Shown here piece by piece: positions 8,256 through 16,837 of a stretch of DNA of 64,000 nucleotides. Made by a program: the position numbers and the translations under genes. Within the stretch, counting starts at the first letter, position 1, and each line of letters starts with the position of its first letter. Source of the stretch: an uncultured Bacteroides sp. (GTDB taxonomy: Bacteria; Bacteroidota; Bacteroidia; Bacteroidales; Bacteroidaceae); NCBI GenBank assembly GCA_902388495.1, contig CABMPP010000019.1, positions 11,923-75,922 on the forward strand, given 5' to 3'. The notes beneath the pieces were generated by a model. The model ran no database searches and was not told the DNA's origin. It saw only the letters and a program-made list of their open reading frames with translations.

Positions 8256-9356
8256 ATGATGAAAAACTTGATTGACAAATTATGTCGGGAGCGAGCGCTG
8301 AGTGCCGAAGAGTACAAAGCACTGCTGCTCTGCCGCGATGCAGAAGTCTTGGAGCATCTGCAACGACGGGCGCAGGAGGAGACGCTTGCACGGTTTGGCA
8401 ATCGGGTTTTCATCCGCGGACTGATTGAGATAACAAACCGCTGCCGTAATAATTGTTACTATTGCGGAATACGGAAAGAAAACCGGAACGTAGTCCGCTA
8501 TGAGTTGACGCAGGAAGAAATTCTGGAATGTTGCCGCGAAGGATATCCGCTCGGTTTCCGTACTTTTGTATTGCAGGGTGGAGAGGCGCCGGAACTGAAG
8601 GACGACCGGATCACAGAAACTGTTGCCGCCATCCGCCGTGAGTTTCCCGACTGCGCCATCACCTTGTCACTGGGCGAGAAGACGCACGAAGCCTACGAAC
8701 GCTTCTTTCATGCAGGTGCCAACCGCTACCTGCTACGGCACGAGACGCATAACGAAGCGCACTATCGCCAACTCCATCCCGGAAGCAAAAGGGGAAACGA
8801 TAGAAGCGGAATGTCCCTGCAACATCGCCTGCAGTGCCTGGACTGGCTGAAAGAAATCGGCTATCAGACAGGGACAGGCATCATGGTGGGGAGTCCTCAC
8901 CAAACCATCGACCATCTGGTAGAAGATATCCTTTTTATCGGGCAGTTCCGTCCGGAGATGATTGGCATAGGGCCTTTCATCCCGCATCACGACACTCCCT
9001 TTGCATCCGCTCCGCCAGGCAGCATGCAGCTGACCCTGAAACTGCTTTCCATCTTCCGCCTGATGCACCCTGCCGCCCTGATACCTTCTACCACCGCCTT
9101 GGCAACGCTTGCACCGGACGGACGGGAACGCGGAATTTTGGCAGGAGCCAACGTCGTAATGCCTAACCTTTCACCACCCGCCCAACGGGAAAAATATTCT
9201 CTCTACGACCATAAAGCCTCTATGGGCGCCGAAGCTGCGGAAGGATTGCAACTGCTGGAAGAAAAACTGAGAAGCATAGGATATGAAATATCGAAAGAAA
9301 GAGGAGACTATAGAATTTTAGACGAAACCATAAATCATAAATCTTATAATGTATAA
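8256..9356 (+). CDS. hydE: [FeFe]-hydrogenase H-cluster maturase HydE (radical SAM)
   Basis: HydE helps build the diiron subcluster, acting on the HydG product that ends in the azadithiolate bridge. The 366 residues hold the radical-SAM motif CRNNCYYC (CxxxCxxC, about residues 64-71) after ITNR, and the GGEAPEL segment of the SAM-binding loop. The C-terminal barrel includes PNLSPPAQREKYSLYDHK, as in HydE. A second [4Fe-4S] site found in some HydE proteins is not evident. Two ATGs lie in frame at 8256 and 8259. The gene overlaps hydG by 8 bp, so the two are translationally coupled. BioB and PylB are relatives, but the neighbourhood settles the assignment. Confidence 0.95.
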   Translation: MMKNLIDKLCRERALSAEEYKALLLCRDAEVLEHLQRRAQEETLARFGNRVFIRGLIEITNRCRNNCYYCGIRKENRNVVRYELTQEEILECCREGYPLGFRTFVLQGGEAPELKDDRITETVAAIRREFPDCAITLSLGEKTHEAYERFFHAGANRYLLRHETHNEAHYRQLHPGSKRGNDRSGMSLQHRLQCLDWLKEIGYQTGTGIMVGSPHQTIDHLVEDILFIGQFRPEMIGIGPFIPHHDTPFASAPPGSMQLTLKLLSIFRLMHPAALIPSTTALATLAPDGRERGILAGANVVMPNLSPPAQREKYSLYDHKASMGAEAAEGLQLLEEKLRSIGYEISKERGDYRILDETINHKSYNV

Positions 9357-10767
9357 TGTAAAATCAAAACGAGCGGAAGAATTCATTCATCATCAGGAGA
9401 TACTGGATACACTGGAGTATGCGCATGCCAATCGCAATAACCGTCCGCTCATTGAAGCCCTGATTGAAAAAGCTGCTTTATGCCGGGGACTTTCCCATCG
9501 GGAAGCCGCCTTATTGTTGGAGTGCGACCAACCCGACCTGGTGGAACGCATCTTCCACCTGGCGCGGGAAATTAAACAGAAGTTCTACGGCAACCGCATC
9601 GTCATGTTTGCCCCGCTATACCTTTCCAATTATTGCGTGAACGGTTGTGTCTATTGTCCCTACCATGCCAAGAACCGGACCATCGCCCGCAAGAAATTAT
9701 CGCAGGAAGAGATTCGGCAGGAAGTCATTGCCTTGCAGGATATGGGGCATAAACGTCTGGCATTGGAAGCGGGGGAAGATCCGCGTCGCAATCCCCTTGA
9801 TTATATCCTGGAGTCTATCCGGACCATTTATAGCATTCACCATAAGAATGGTGCCATCCGCCGTGTCAATGTGAACATTGCCGCCACGACCGTGGAAAAC
9901 TACCAGCGCCTGCGGGATGCAGGTATCGGTACTTATATCCTCTTTCAGGAAACTTACCACAAAGAGAATTACGAAGCGCTGCATCCCACCGGACCCAAAA
10001 GCAACTACGCTTATCATACCGAAGCTATGGACCGCGCCATGGAAGGAGGCATCGACGACGTGGGTATAGGCGTATTGTTCGGACTGAACACATACCGCTA
10101 CGATTTCGTCGGACTGATGATGCATGCCGAGCATCTGGAAGCAGCTTTCGGGGTAGGTCCGCACACTATCAGCGTTCCCCGTATCTGTCCGGCGGATGAT
10201 ATTTCGACTGACGATTTTCCGAATGCCATTTCGGATGAGATGTTCTGTCGTATTGTGGCCGTTACGCGGATTGCTGTGCCGTATACGGGAATGATAATTT
10301 CTACACGTGAGACGGAAGCGGTGCGCCGGCAGGTGCTGGAATTGGGAATTTCGCAGATCAGTGGCGGTTCGCGTACCAGTGTGGGCGGTTATGCTGTGCC
10401 GGAGACGGAAGAGGATAACTCTGCCCAGTTTGATGTGAGCGACAGGCGTACGTTGGACGAAGTTGTCAACTGGCTGCTCGACCTCGGACATATCCCCAGC
10501 TTCTGTACGGCTTGTTATCGCGAAGGACGTACGGGAGACCGTTTCATGTCTCTTGTCAAGCGGGGGCAGATAGCCAATTGTTGCCAGCCCAATGCGTTGA
10601 TGACGCTGAAGGAGTATCTGGAAGATTATGCTTCGCCTGGGACGCGGGAGAAGGGAATACGCTTGATTCATGAAGAACTGGCGCACATCCCTAATCCGAA
10701 GATACGGGAGATAGCGCAGCGAAATCTGCAAGAGATAGAGAATGGTAAAAGAGATTTTAGATTTTGA
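9349..10767 (+). CDS. hydG: [FeFe]-hydrogenase maturase HydG (tyrosine lyase)
   Basis: HydG cleaves tyrosine to supply the CO and CN- ligands of the H-cluster. The 472 residues have the radical-SAM site CVNGCVYC (about residues 96-103). They also have the diagnostic C-terminal cluster site CTACYREGRTGDRF followed by CC about 20 residues later (CxxC-x22-C), which holds the second [4Fe-4S] cluster and dangler iron. This C-terminal site distinguishes HydG from ThiH. The start overlaps the hydE stop by 8 bp; hydF follows within 20 bp. Nothing looks broken: length and all cluster cysteines are as expected. Confidence 0.96.
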   Translation: MYNVKSKRAEEFIHHQEILDTLEYAHANRNNRPLIEALIEKAALCRGLSHREAALLLECDQPDLVERIFHLAREIKQKFYGNRIVMFAPLYLSNYCVNGCVYCPYHAKNRTIARKKLSQEEIRQEVIALQDMGHKRLALEAGEDPRRNPLDYILESIRTIYSIHHKNGAIRRVNVNIAATTVENYQRLRDAGIGTYILFQETYHKENYEALHPTGPKSNYAYHTEAMDRAMEGGIDDVGIGVLFGLNTYRYDFVGLMMHAEHLEAAFGVGPHTISVPRICPADDISTDDFPNAISDEMFCRIVAVTRIAVPYTGMIISTRETEAVRRQVLELGISQISGGSRTSVGGYAVPETEEDNSAQFDVSDRRTLDEVVNWLLDLGHIPSFCTACYREGRTGDRFMSLVKRGQIANCCQPNALMTLKEYLEDYASPGTREKGIRLIHEELAHIPNPKIREIAQRNLQEIENGKRDFRF

Positions 10768-10783
10768 AAGAATTGATATAAAT

Positions 10784-11974
10784 ATGACCAATACTCCCAA
10801 CTCCAACCGTCTGCACATTGCCCTTCTGGGTCGGCGGAACAGTGGCAAATCCAGCCTTATCAATGCTTTGACAGGTCAAGATACCGCCCTTGTCTCACCG
10901 ACTCCCGGCACCACCACCGACCCCGTGGCAAAAGCTATGGAAGTGCACCCGCTTGGTGCCTGTCTCTTCATAGATACTCCCGGCTTCGACGACAACGAAG
11001 GAGAACTGGGCAGTCTGCGCGTGGAGCGTACCTTGAAGACGATAGAGCGTACCGATATCGCCCTGCTGCTTTGTGAAGATGGTGGAGAGATGGAAAAGCA
11101 ATGGCTGGAGCTGCTTGCCGGGCATGAAATTCCGGTCGTCCTGATTCTGAATAAATCCGACCTTCGCACGGATGCCGAAGAACTGGCATCCCGTATTGCT
11201 GCGAACTGCGGTGAGCATCCCGTCATTGTCAGCGCCAAAGAAAACTTCGGTATCCCGAATATCTTCCAAGCCATACTTGAAAAACTACCGGAAGATTTTG
11301 GCGAACAAAGCATCACCGGCGAACTGGTAGGAGAGGGGGATGTCGTCCTTCTTGTAATGCCACAAGACATACAAGCCCCCAAAGGCCGCCTTATTCTGCC
11401 TCAGGTACAGACCATCCGAGAACTCTTGGACAAGAAATGCCTGGTAACGAGCTGCACTACGGACAAACTGAAAGACACTCTGCAATCTCTTGTCCGTCCT
11501 CCCAAACTGATTATCACCGACTCACAAGTATTCCCCCTTGTCTATCAGCAGAAACCTGCCGAAAGTCAGCTCACCTCCTTCTCCGTACTCTTTGCCGGAT
11601 ACAAAGGAGACATCGACACCTTTGTAAAAGGAGCTTCCGCCATCAGCAGCCTGACTGAGCAGTCGCATGTACTGATAGCGGAAGCCTGCACGCATGCTCC
11701 TCTTGCAGAAGACATCGGCAGAGTAAAACTTCCCCGCTTGCTGCGGAAACGCATTGGCGGGAATCTGCAGATAACCATCGTTTCGGGCAATGATTTCCCA
11801 AAAGACTTATCCGGTTATGACCTCATCATCCACTGTGGCGCTTGCATGTTCAACCGGAAGTATGTACTCAGCCGTATTGCAAAAGCACGCTCACAAAACA
11901 TTCCGATGACGAATTACGGAGTGGCGATTGCATATCTGAGCGGGATATTGGATAAAATAGTGATAAAGTGGTAG
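10784..11974 (+). CDS. hydF: [FeFe]-hydrogenase maturation GTPase HydF
   Basis: HydF is the scaffold that receives the diiron subcluster and delivers it to apo-hydrogenase. From MTNTPNSNRL the protein has 396 residues. GTPase motifs are G1 GRRNSGKSS (about 15-23), G3 DTPG, G4 NKSD and G5 SAK. A dimerisation region follows, then the C-terminal cluster ligands EACTHAP (C-x-H) and HCGACMFN (CxxC), as in HydF. An in-frame ATG at 10742 would overlap hydG by 26 bp, but homologues begin close to the RLHIALLGRRN strand, so 10784 is preferred; both remain possible. The stop codon lies inside the left arm of the long terminator shared with the convergent operon. Confidence 0.93.
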   Translation: MTNTPNSNRLHIALLGRRNSGKSSLINALTGQDTALVSPTPGTTTDPVAKAMEVHPLGACLFIDTPGFDDNEGELGSLRVERTLKTIERTDIALLLCEDGGEMEKQWLELLAGHEIPVVLILNKSDLRTDAEELASRIAANCGEHPVIVSAKENFGIPNIFQAILEKLPEDFGEQSITGELVGEGDVVLLVMPQDIQAPKGRLILPQVQTIRELLDKKCLVTSCTTDKLKDTLQSLVRPPKLIITDSQVFPLVYQQKPAESQLTSFSVLFAGYKGDIDTFVKGASAISSLTEQSHVLIAEACTHAPLAEDIGRVKLPRLLRKRIGGNLQITIVSGNDFPKDLSGYDLIIHCGACMFNRKYVLSRIAKARSQNIPMTNYGVAIAYLSGILDKIVIKW

Positions 11975-12037
11975 GGTGATAAGGCGATAGGGTGATATCA
12001 CCTTACCACTTTATCACCCTACCACTTTATCACTATT
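11956..12037. terminator. Bidirectional terminator between hydF and the hydBAC operon (27-bp stem)
   Basis: 11956-11982 and 12011-12037 are perfect inverted repeats of 27 bp, and the left arm includes the hydF stop codon. The loop contains a second palindrome, GGTGATATCACC (about 11991-12002), and both arms are made of reiterated GTGATA/GGTAGG words. It separates two convergent operons. Confidence 0.88.
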
Positions 12038-12041
12038 ATTT

Positions 12042-12518
12042 TTATTCCAACTCTTCCAATATTTTTTTTACATCCACCGCCTGCAGCCGTCCGTACACCT
12101 TTTCGCCTATCATCACGACGGGAGCCAGTCCGCATGCACCTACGCAGCGCAGGCAGTCGAGTGAGAACTTCCCGTCCGGGGTCGTTTCTCCTACTTCGAT
12201 ACCCAGCACGCGCTTGAATTCTTCGAGCAGCCGTTCCGAGCCGCGTACATAGCAGGCTGTACCCATACATACCGAGATGGGGTGTCGCCCCTTCGGCGTC
12301 ATAGTGAAGAAGGTATAGAATGTCACCACACCATACACACGCGATACCGGAATATTCAGTTTCGAAGCAATGATGCGTTGCATCTCCTCGGGCAAATATC
12401 CGTGCAGATGTTGCGCTTCGTGAAGTATATTGATAAGTTCGCCCGGGTGGTTGCCGTATTTGTCGCAGATGGCACGCACTTGTTCGGCAACGTCACACGC
12501 CAATTTTATATCTGACAT
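12042..12518 (-). CDS. hydC: NuoE-like [2Fe-2S] subunit of trimeric [FeFe]-hydrogenase (HydC)
   Basis: This is the small thioredoxin-fold subunit that carries one [2Fe-2S] cluster in NAD(P)-linked hydrogenases and complex I. The 158 residues are normal for the family. Cluster ligands are CMGTAC (C-x4-C, about 85-90) and CLRCVGAC (C-x3-C, about 121-128), followed by the GLAPVVMIGEKVYG strand seen in NuoE. It is the last gene of a minus-strand operon with the catalytic and flavin subunits, 21 bp after hydA. The adjacent flavin subunit also carries its own N-terminal thioredoxin-like [2Fe-2S] domain, the usual arrangement in HydABC. Confidence 0.93.
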   Translation of the reverse strand: MSDIKLACDVAEQVRAICDKYGNHPGELINILHEAQHLHGYLPEEMQRIIASKLNIPVSRVYGVVTFYTFFTMTPKGRHPISVCMGTACYVRGSERLLEEFKRVLGIEVGETTPDGKFSLDCLRCVGACGLAPVVMIGEKVYGRLQAVDVKKILEELE

Positions 12519-12539
12519 AGTTCTTTCTTTTTTAATGGG

Positions 12540-14306
12540 TTAATCAATAGACTTGTTGAAATAATGCGTATGCAGCAACCGTTCCGCAGCCTCACTCAGC
12601 GGTTTGCCCAGATACTCTTCGTACAGCGTCTTGATGTACGGGTTCTCGTGAGACTTACGCAGCGGTTTGTTGGCATCCTCGCGATACAACGCATTGGCAC
12701 GTGCATAGAGCACCTCCGAATTACCGTGATGCAACGGTTGCCCGCCACCGCCGATGCAGCCGCCGGGACAAGCCATGATTTCGATGACATGATACTCGTT
12801 GCGTCCGTTGCGGATGTCTTCCAGCAGATGACGTGCATTACCCAGCCCGTGGGCGATACCCACTTTCAACTCAAAGCCGTCCAGGTCTATCGTGGCACGG
12901 CGCACACCGGCCAGTCCGCGTACTTGCTCAAAGTTTACATTCTCCAATGTCCGTCCCGTATAGATTTCGTAGACAGAGCGCAAAGCAGCTTCCATTACAC
13001 CACCGGTGGTACCGAAGATGACGCCTGCACCGGTCGAAGCACCCATCGGGAGGTCGAATTCCTTGTCCGTCAGCAGTGTGAAGCCGATGTTTGCACGTCT
13101 GATGAGGCGTGCCAGTTCACGGGTCGATATGGAGTAATCCACGTCGGGATTGCCGTCCGTCTTGAACTCGTCGCGGTCGCATTCGTACTTCTTTGCCAGG
13201 CAGGGCATGATAGATACTACTACCAGCTTTTCGCGTGGAATCCCCATCTTCTTTGCCCAAAATGTCTTGGCGATGGAGCCGAACATCTGTTGCGGCGAAC
13301 GTGCCGTAGAAGGAATATCGAGCATATCAGGGAAATGGTGTTCGAAGAAGTTCACCCATGCCGGACAGCAGGACGTCAGGATGGGCAAGCGTACAGACTT
13401 ATCGCCTGCCATGTATCGGGTCAGGCGGTTCAGAATTTCAGAACCTTCTTCCATAATGGTAAGGTCGGCGGCAAAGTCCGTATCGAATACGTAGTCGAAA
13501 CCCAGTTCACGCAGGGCATATACCATCTTTCCGGTGACCAGTGTTCCGGGAGGCAGTCCGAATTCTTCGCCCAGGGCGGCACGTACGGCGGGTGCAGTTT
13601 GTACTATCACTACCTTGTCCGGATTTGCAAGGTCGTCCAGCAAGCGGTTGGTGTGGTCGCGTTCCGTCAATGCACCTACCGGGCAGACGGCGACGCATTG
13701 TCCGCAATAAGTACATTCGCTGTCCGTCATCATCTTGTCGAAGGCAGGGGCAATGGTGGTATTGAATCCGCGGCGGATGGCACCCAATGCACCTACCGTC
13801 TGTACATCGTTGCAGACGCTTTCGCACCGGCGGCAGAAGATACATTTATCCATGTTGCGCACGATGGACGAGGTGACTTCGCGCTTGCGTGGCGAAAGCT
13901 CTCCTCCGTTGAAAGGCATTTCGCGGATGTTGAAGCGCAGTGCCAGCGTCTGCAATTCGCAGTTGCCGCATTTGGGGCAGGTGAGGCAGTCGTTCGGGTG
14001 ATCCGAAAGGATAAGTTCGGCCACTACCTTGCGGGCATTCATCACACGCAGGGTACTGGTGCGTACCACCATACCTTCAGTACAGCGGGTGGCGCAGGCA
14101 GGTGCCAGGTTGCGGCGTCCTTCCACCTCCACCACGCAGATGCGGCACGATGCGGGATTGTTCTTGATGCAGGTGCCTTTCAGGTCGATGTGGCAAAGAG
14201 TCGGTATGTCGATTCCGATCTTTCGCGCTGCTTCCAGGATGGTAGCTCCTTGGGGCACGGTGATATAATGGTGGTCTATTTGCAGGGTTATTTGTTTTTC
14301 TTCCAT
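12540..14306 (-). CDS. hydA: Catalytic subunit of trimeric [FeFe]-hydrogenase (HydA, group A)
   Basis: This is the H2-activating subunit of a soluble NAD-linked, probably electron-bifurcating, hydrogenase. The 588 residues show a NuoG-like [2Fe-2S] domain (C38, C54, C57, C71), and a His-Cys [4Fe-4S] site (HPNDCLTCPKCGNC, about 100-113). Two ferredoxin clusters follow (CIFCRRCESVC and CTYCGQCVAVC). The H-cluster domain has TSCCPAWV (about 310), MPCLAKKYE (about 367) and MACPGGCIGGGGQP (about 508). The third motif, with GGGGQP, is classic group A and differs from the group B enzyme at 6670. Compared with NuoG, the first [2Fe-2S] loop carries a 5-residue insertion. It lies between hydB and hydC, spacing 12 and 21 bp. 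Confidence 0.95.
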   Translation of the reverse strand: MEEKQITLQIDHHYITVPQGATILEAARKIGIDIPTLCHIDLKGTCIKNNPASCRICVVEVEGRRNLAPACATRCTEGMVVRTSTLRVMNARKVVAELILSDHPNDCLTCPKCGNCELQTLALRFNIREMPFNGGELSPRKREVTSSIVRNMDKCIFCRRCESVCNDVQTVGALGAIRRGFNTTIAPAFDKMMTDSECTYCGQCVAVCPVGALTERDHTNRLLDDLANPDKVVIVQTAPAVRAALGEEFGLPPGTLVTGKMVYALRELGFDYVFDTDFAADLTIMEEGSEILNRLTRYMAGDKSVRLPILTSCCPAWVNFFEHHFPDMLDIPSTARSPQQMFGSIAKTFWAKKMGIPREKLVVVSIMPCLAKKYECDRDEFKTDGNPDVDYSISTRELARLIRRANIGFTLLTDKEFDLPMGASTGAGVIFGTTGGVMEAALRSVYEIYTGRTLENVNFEQVRGLAGVRRATIDLDGFELKVGIAHGLGNARHLLEDIRNGRNEYHVIEIMACPGGCIGGGGQPLHHGNSEVLYARANALYREDANKPLRKSHENPYIKTLYEEYLGKPLSEAAERLLHTHYFNKSID

Positions 14307-14318
14307 AGCAGTAGGATT

Positions 14319-16226
14319 TTAGCAGACATTGATTGCTTTGAATTTGCAGCGCGCCATGCACATGCCGCACTTGATGCATACATCCGGCCGGATGACATGC
14401 GGCTTGCGCACATCGCCCATGATGGCATCTGCCGGACACTTCTTGGCACACAGATGGCAGCCGGTGCACAACTCCGGATTGATGGTGTAAGTGAGCAGCG
14501 ACTTACACTGCCGGGCGCGGCATGTTCTGTCTTTCACATGTTCCACATATTCGTCATGGAAGTGCTTGAGCGTAGAGAGTACCGGGTTGGGCGAAGTCTG
14601 TCCCAATCCGCAGAGAGCTGTATCTTTTATTACTTGTCCCAACGTGGAGAGGGTGTCGAGGTCTTTCTCCGTTCCCCGGCCTTCGGTAATCTTGTTCAGG
14701 ATTTCAAGCAACCGCTTGTTACCGATGCGGCAAGGTGTGCATTTTCCGCACGACTCTTCCACAGTGAAGTCGAGGTAGAACCGCGCTACGGACACCATAC
14801 AGTCGTCTTCGTCCATCACAATCATACCGCCGGAACCCATCATGGAGCCTTCGGCAAGCAGGTTGTCGAAATCGATCGGCGTATCGAGGTGCTTCTCTGT
14901 CAGGCAACCGCCCGAAGGGCCGCCCGTCTGCACTGCCTTGAATTTCTTTCCTCCTTTGATGCCGCCGCCTATTTCGTAGATTACCTCGCGCAGCGTCGTT
15001 CCCATGGGGACTTCAATCAATCCTACATTATTTATCTTTCCTGCCAGGGCAAATACTTTGGTTCCTTTGGAGCGTTCCGTTCCGATGGACGAGAACCATT
15101 CCGCCCCTTTCGTTAATATAATAGGTATATTGGCAAGAGTTTCCACATTGTTCACATTCGTCGGCTTGCCCAGATAGCCTGCCTCTGCCGGGAAGGGGGG
15201 CTTCAAAGTGGGTTCTCCGCGTTTTCCCTCCATGGAGTGGATAAGCGCCGTCTCCTCACCGCAGACAAAAGCACCTGCACCATAGCGGATTTCGATGTCA
15301 AAACTGAAGTCGGTGCCGAAGATGTTATTCCCCAGTAATCCGTATTCGCGGGCTTGGGTGATGGCAATCTTCAGTCGTTGGATGGCAAGCGGGTACTCGG
15401 CACGGATGTAAACCAATCCCCGGGGCGAACCGATGGAGTAACCGCAGAGTGCCATTGCTTCGACGATAGAGTGGGGATCACCTTCCATGATGGAACGGTC
15501 CATGAATGCACCGGGGTCTCCTTCATCGGCATTACACACCACATATTTCATATCTGCCTTTTGCAGGCTGGCAAGTTCCCACTTCTTTCCGGTGGGGAAA
15601 CCGCCACCGCCGCGTCCGCGCAAACCGGAGCGCTTGATGACATCCACCACCTCTTCGGGCTTCTTGGTGAGCAGACTGTCCGCCAACGCCATGTAGCCGT
15701 CCAGTGCGATGTACTCTTCTATATTTTCGGGGTCGATGAAGCCGCAATTTCGCAAGGCGATGCGCATCTGCTTCCGGTAGAAGTCCATGTGCTTGGAGTC
15801 GCTGACGGTCTGTTCCGTTTTCGGGTCAACGTAGAGCAACCGTTCTATCTTCCGCCCGCCGATGATATGCTCGCTGACGATTTCGTCGGCATCTTCGGGA
15901 GTTACCTGGGTGTAGAACGTGTTGTCCGGGATAATCTTGACGATAGGTCCCTTTTCGCAGAAGCCGAAACAACCGGTAGTGATTACATTTACCTTGTCGG
16001 TAATATTATTTCTTTCGAGTGCCTGCTGAAGTTTCTCAGCAATGACATGGCTGGCTGAAGCCTTACAGCCCGTGCCGCCACAAATCAGGATTTGCAGATG
16101 TGCCGTTCCTAATGCCAACCCACAGCATTGTTCGGTAACCGTCTCGTCGCTTTGCTCGCGTAAACGTAGCGCACTCTCTGCCCTCTTCCTGATTATTTTC
16201 AGATCATGAATGGTTAGTACTTTCAT
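14319..16226 (-). CDS. hydB: NuoF-like flavin/NADH subunit of trimeric [FeFe]-hydrogenase (HydB)
   Basis: This subunit binds FMN and NAD(H) and passes electrons to the catalytic subunit; in bifurcating enzymes it is the branching site. From MKVLTIHDL it has 635 residues. The domains are: an N-terminal thioredoxin-like [2Fe-2S] domain (CGGTGC and CFGFC, about 50-95); a NuoF core with GRGGGGFPTGKKWE (about 190-203, FMN/NAD glycine-rich loop) and ESCGKCTPCRIG (about 480, [4Fe-4S], with a fourth Cys in ALCGLGQ); and a C-terminal two-cluster ferredoxin (CTGCHLCAKKC, CIKCGMCMARC). The frame opens 18 codons earlier, but the promoter at 16251-16281 sits inside that stretch, so the later ATG is chosen. 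Confidence 0.95.
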   Translation of the reverse strand: MKVLTIHDLKIIRKRAESALRLREQSDETVTEQCCGLALGTAHLQILICGGTGCKASASHVIAEKLQQALERNNITDKVNVITTGCFGFCEKGPIVKIIPDNTFYTQVTPEDADEIVSEHIIGGRKIERLLYVDPKTEQTVSDSKHMDFYRKQMRIALRNCGFIDPENIEEYIALDGYMALADSLLTKKPEEVVDVIKRSGLRGRGGGGFPTGKKWELASLQKADMKYVVCNADEGDPGAFMDRSIMEGDPHSIVEAMALCGYSIGSPRGLVYIRAEYPLAIQRLKIAITQAREYGLLGNNIFGTDFSFDIEIRYGAGAFVCGEETALIHSMEGKRGEPTLKPPFPAEAGYLGKPTNVNNVETLANIPIILTKGAEWFSSIGTERSKGTKVFALAGKINNVGLIEVPMGTTLREVIYEIGGGIKGGKKFKAVQTGGPSGGCLTEKHLDTPIDFDNLLAEGSMMGSGGMIVMDEDDCMVSVARFYLDFTVEESCGKCTPCRIGNKRLLEILNKITEGRGTEKDLDTLSTLGQVIKDTALCGLGQTSPNPVLSTLKHFHDEYVEHVKDRTCRARQCKSLLTYTINPELCTGCHLCAKKCPADAIMGDVRKPHVIRPDVCIKCGMCMARCKFKAINVC

Positions 16227-16250
16227 TATGTAATAGATTAGGGTCGGAAA

Positions 16251-16281
16251 CAAAGATAGGAAAAGGTTTCCGAATGACAAA
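16251..16281 (-). promoter_or_regulatory. Consensus Bacteroides promoter of the hydBAC operon
   Basis: On the minus strand TTTG (plus 16278-16281), a 19-nt spacer and TATCTTTG (plus 16251-16258) give a textbook -33/-7 pair. It lies 25 nt upstream of the hydB start codon and fixes that start. Confidence 0.85.
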
Positions 16282-16353
16282 AAGAAAGACGGAAAGATTG
16301 AATAAGGAATTTAGGAATCTCTTCTCGCAATGGTTAAATAATGATAATATGAG

Positions 16354-16374
16354 GTACTTTGTAATACAAGGTAC
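16354..16374. promoter_or_regulatory. Dyad operator candidate upstream of padR
   Basis: A 21-bp near-perfect palindrome, GTACTTTGTAATACAAGGTAC, has one mismatched pair besides its centre. It lies just upstream of the padR -7 box. The same TACTTTGTA core recurs at 16804, 17974 and 17997, always beside the padR-pspC pair. Assigning it to PadR is inference. Confidence 0.55.
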
Positions 16375-16386
16375 TAATATAATACA

Positions 16387-16394
16387 TATATTTG
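16387..16394 (+). promoter_or_regulatory. -7 promoter element of padR
   Basis: TATATTTG matches TAnnTTTG. The dyad at 16354-16374 covers the expected -33 region, which would suit autorepression. A leader hairpin (AGGAGAT at 16405-16411 with 16428-16434) follows. Confidence 0.5.
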
Positions 16395-16465
16395 TGCCAT
16401 ACAAAGGAGATGGATAAAGTAATGATGATCTCCTGAATAGTAAATGCTTAATAGTAGATAATATT

Positions 16466-16792
16466 ATGGATGTAAACAATGTAAAGTCGCAAATGCGCAA
16501 GGGCATGCTTGAATACTGCATCATGCTGCTGCTCCATAAAGAGCCGGCCTATGCTTCGGACATCATCCAGAAGCTGAAAGAGGCCAGATTGATCGTAGTG
16601 GAGGGGACGCTTTATCCGTTGCTCACCCGTCTGAAGAACGACGACCTGCTGAGCTACGAATGGATAGAGTCCACCCAAGGGCCCCCTCGTAAGTATTATC
16701 GGTTGACGGAGAAAGGAGAAGTCTTCCTCGGGGAACTGGAAATATCCTGGAAAGAACTGAACGAGACAGTCAACCACATCAGCAATTCGTAA
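16466..16792 (+). CDS. PadR-family transcriptional regulator
   Basis: This is a small winged-helix DNA-binding repressor of 108 residues, the length of the minimal PadR-s1 type. The fold reads directly: helices over KGMLEYCIMLLLHKEPAYAS, recognition region DIIQKLKEARLIVVEGTLYP (the V-x-x-G-T-L-Y-P-L-L-x-R-L PadR hallmark, about 44-58), wing around GPPRKYYRLTEKG (about 77-89), and a C-terminal dimerisation helix. It is followed after 45 bp by a PspC-domain protein; this pair is common in Bacteroidota and Firmicutes and is usually tied to envelope stress. Repeated TACTTTGTA dyads upstream and downstream make autoregulation likely. Confidence 0.92.
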   Translation: MDVNNVKSQMRKGMLEYCIMLLLHKEPAYASDIIQKLKEARLIVVEGTLYPLLTRLKNDDLLSYEWIESTQGPPRKYYRLTEKGEVFLGELEISWKELNETVNHISNS

Positions 16793-16837
16793 CCTGTAAT
16801 TCATACTTTGTAATTCATCATTAAAAACATATTAGCA

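Noticed and set aside
10742..10783. Longer HydF start overlapping hydG by 26 bp
   Set aside because: The extra 14 residues are not expected before the conserved GTPase strand. It cannot be excluded, but the ATG at 10784 is the simpler choice.
12564..15116. An 850-codon open frame on the plus strand opposite hydA and hydB
   Set aside because: It is the complement of two genes with complete domain sets and cluster motifs. It crosses the hydA/hydB junction, and its translation shows only His/Arg/Phe-rich text without a family feature. It is open because of the codon bias of the real genes.
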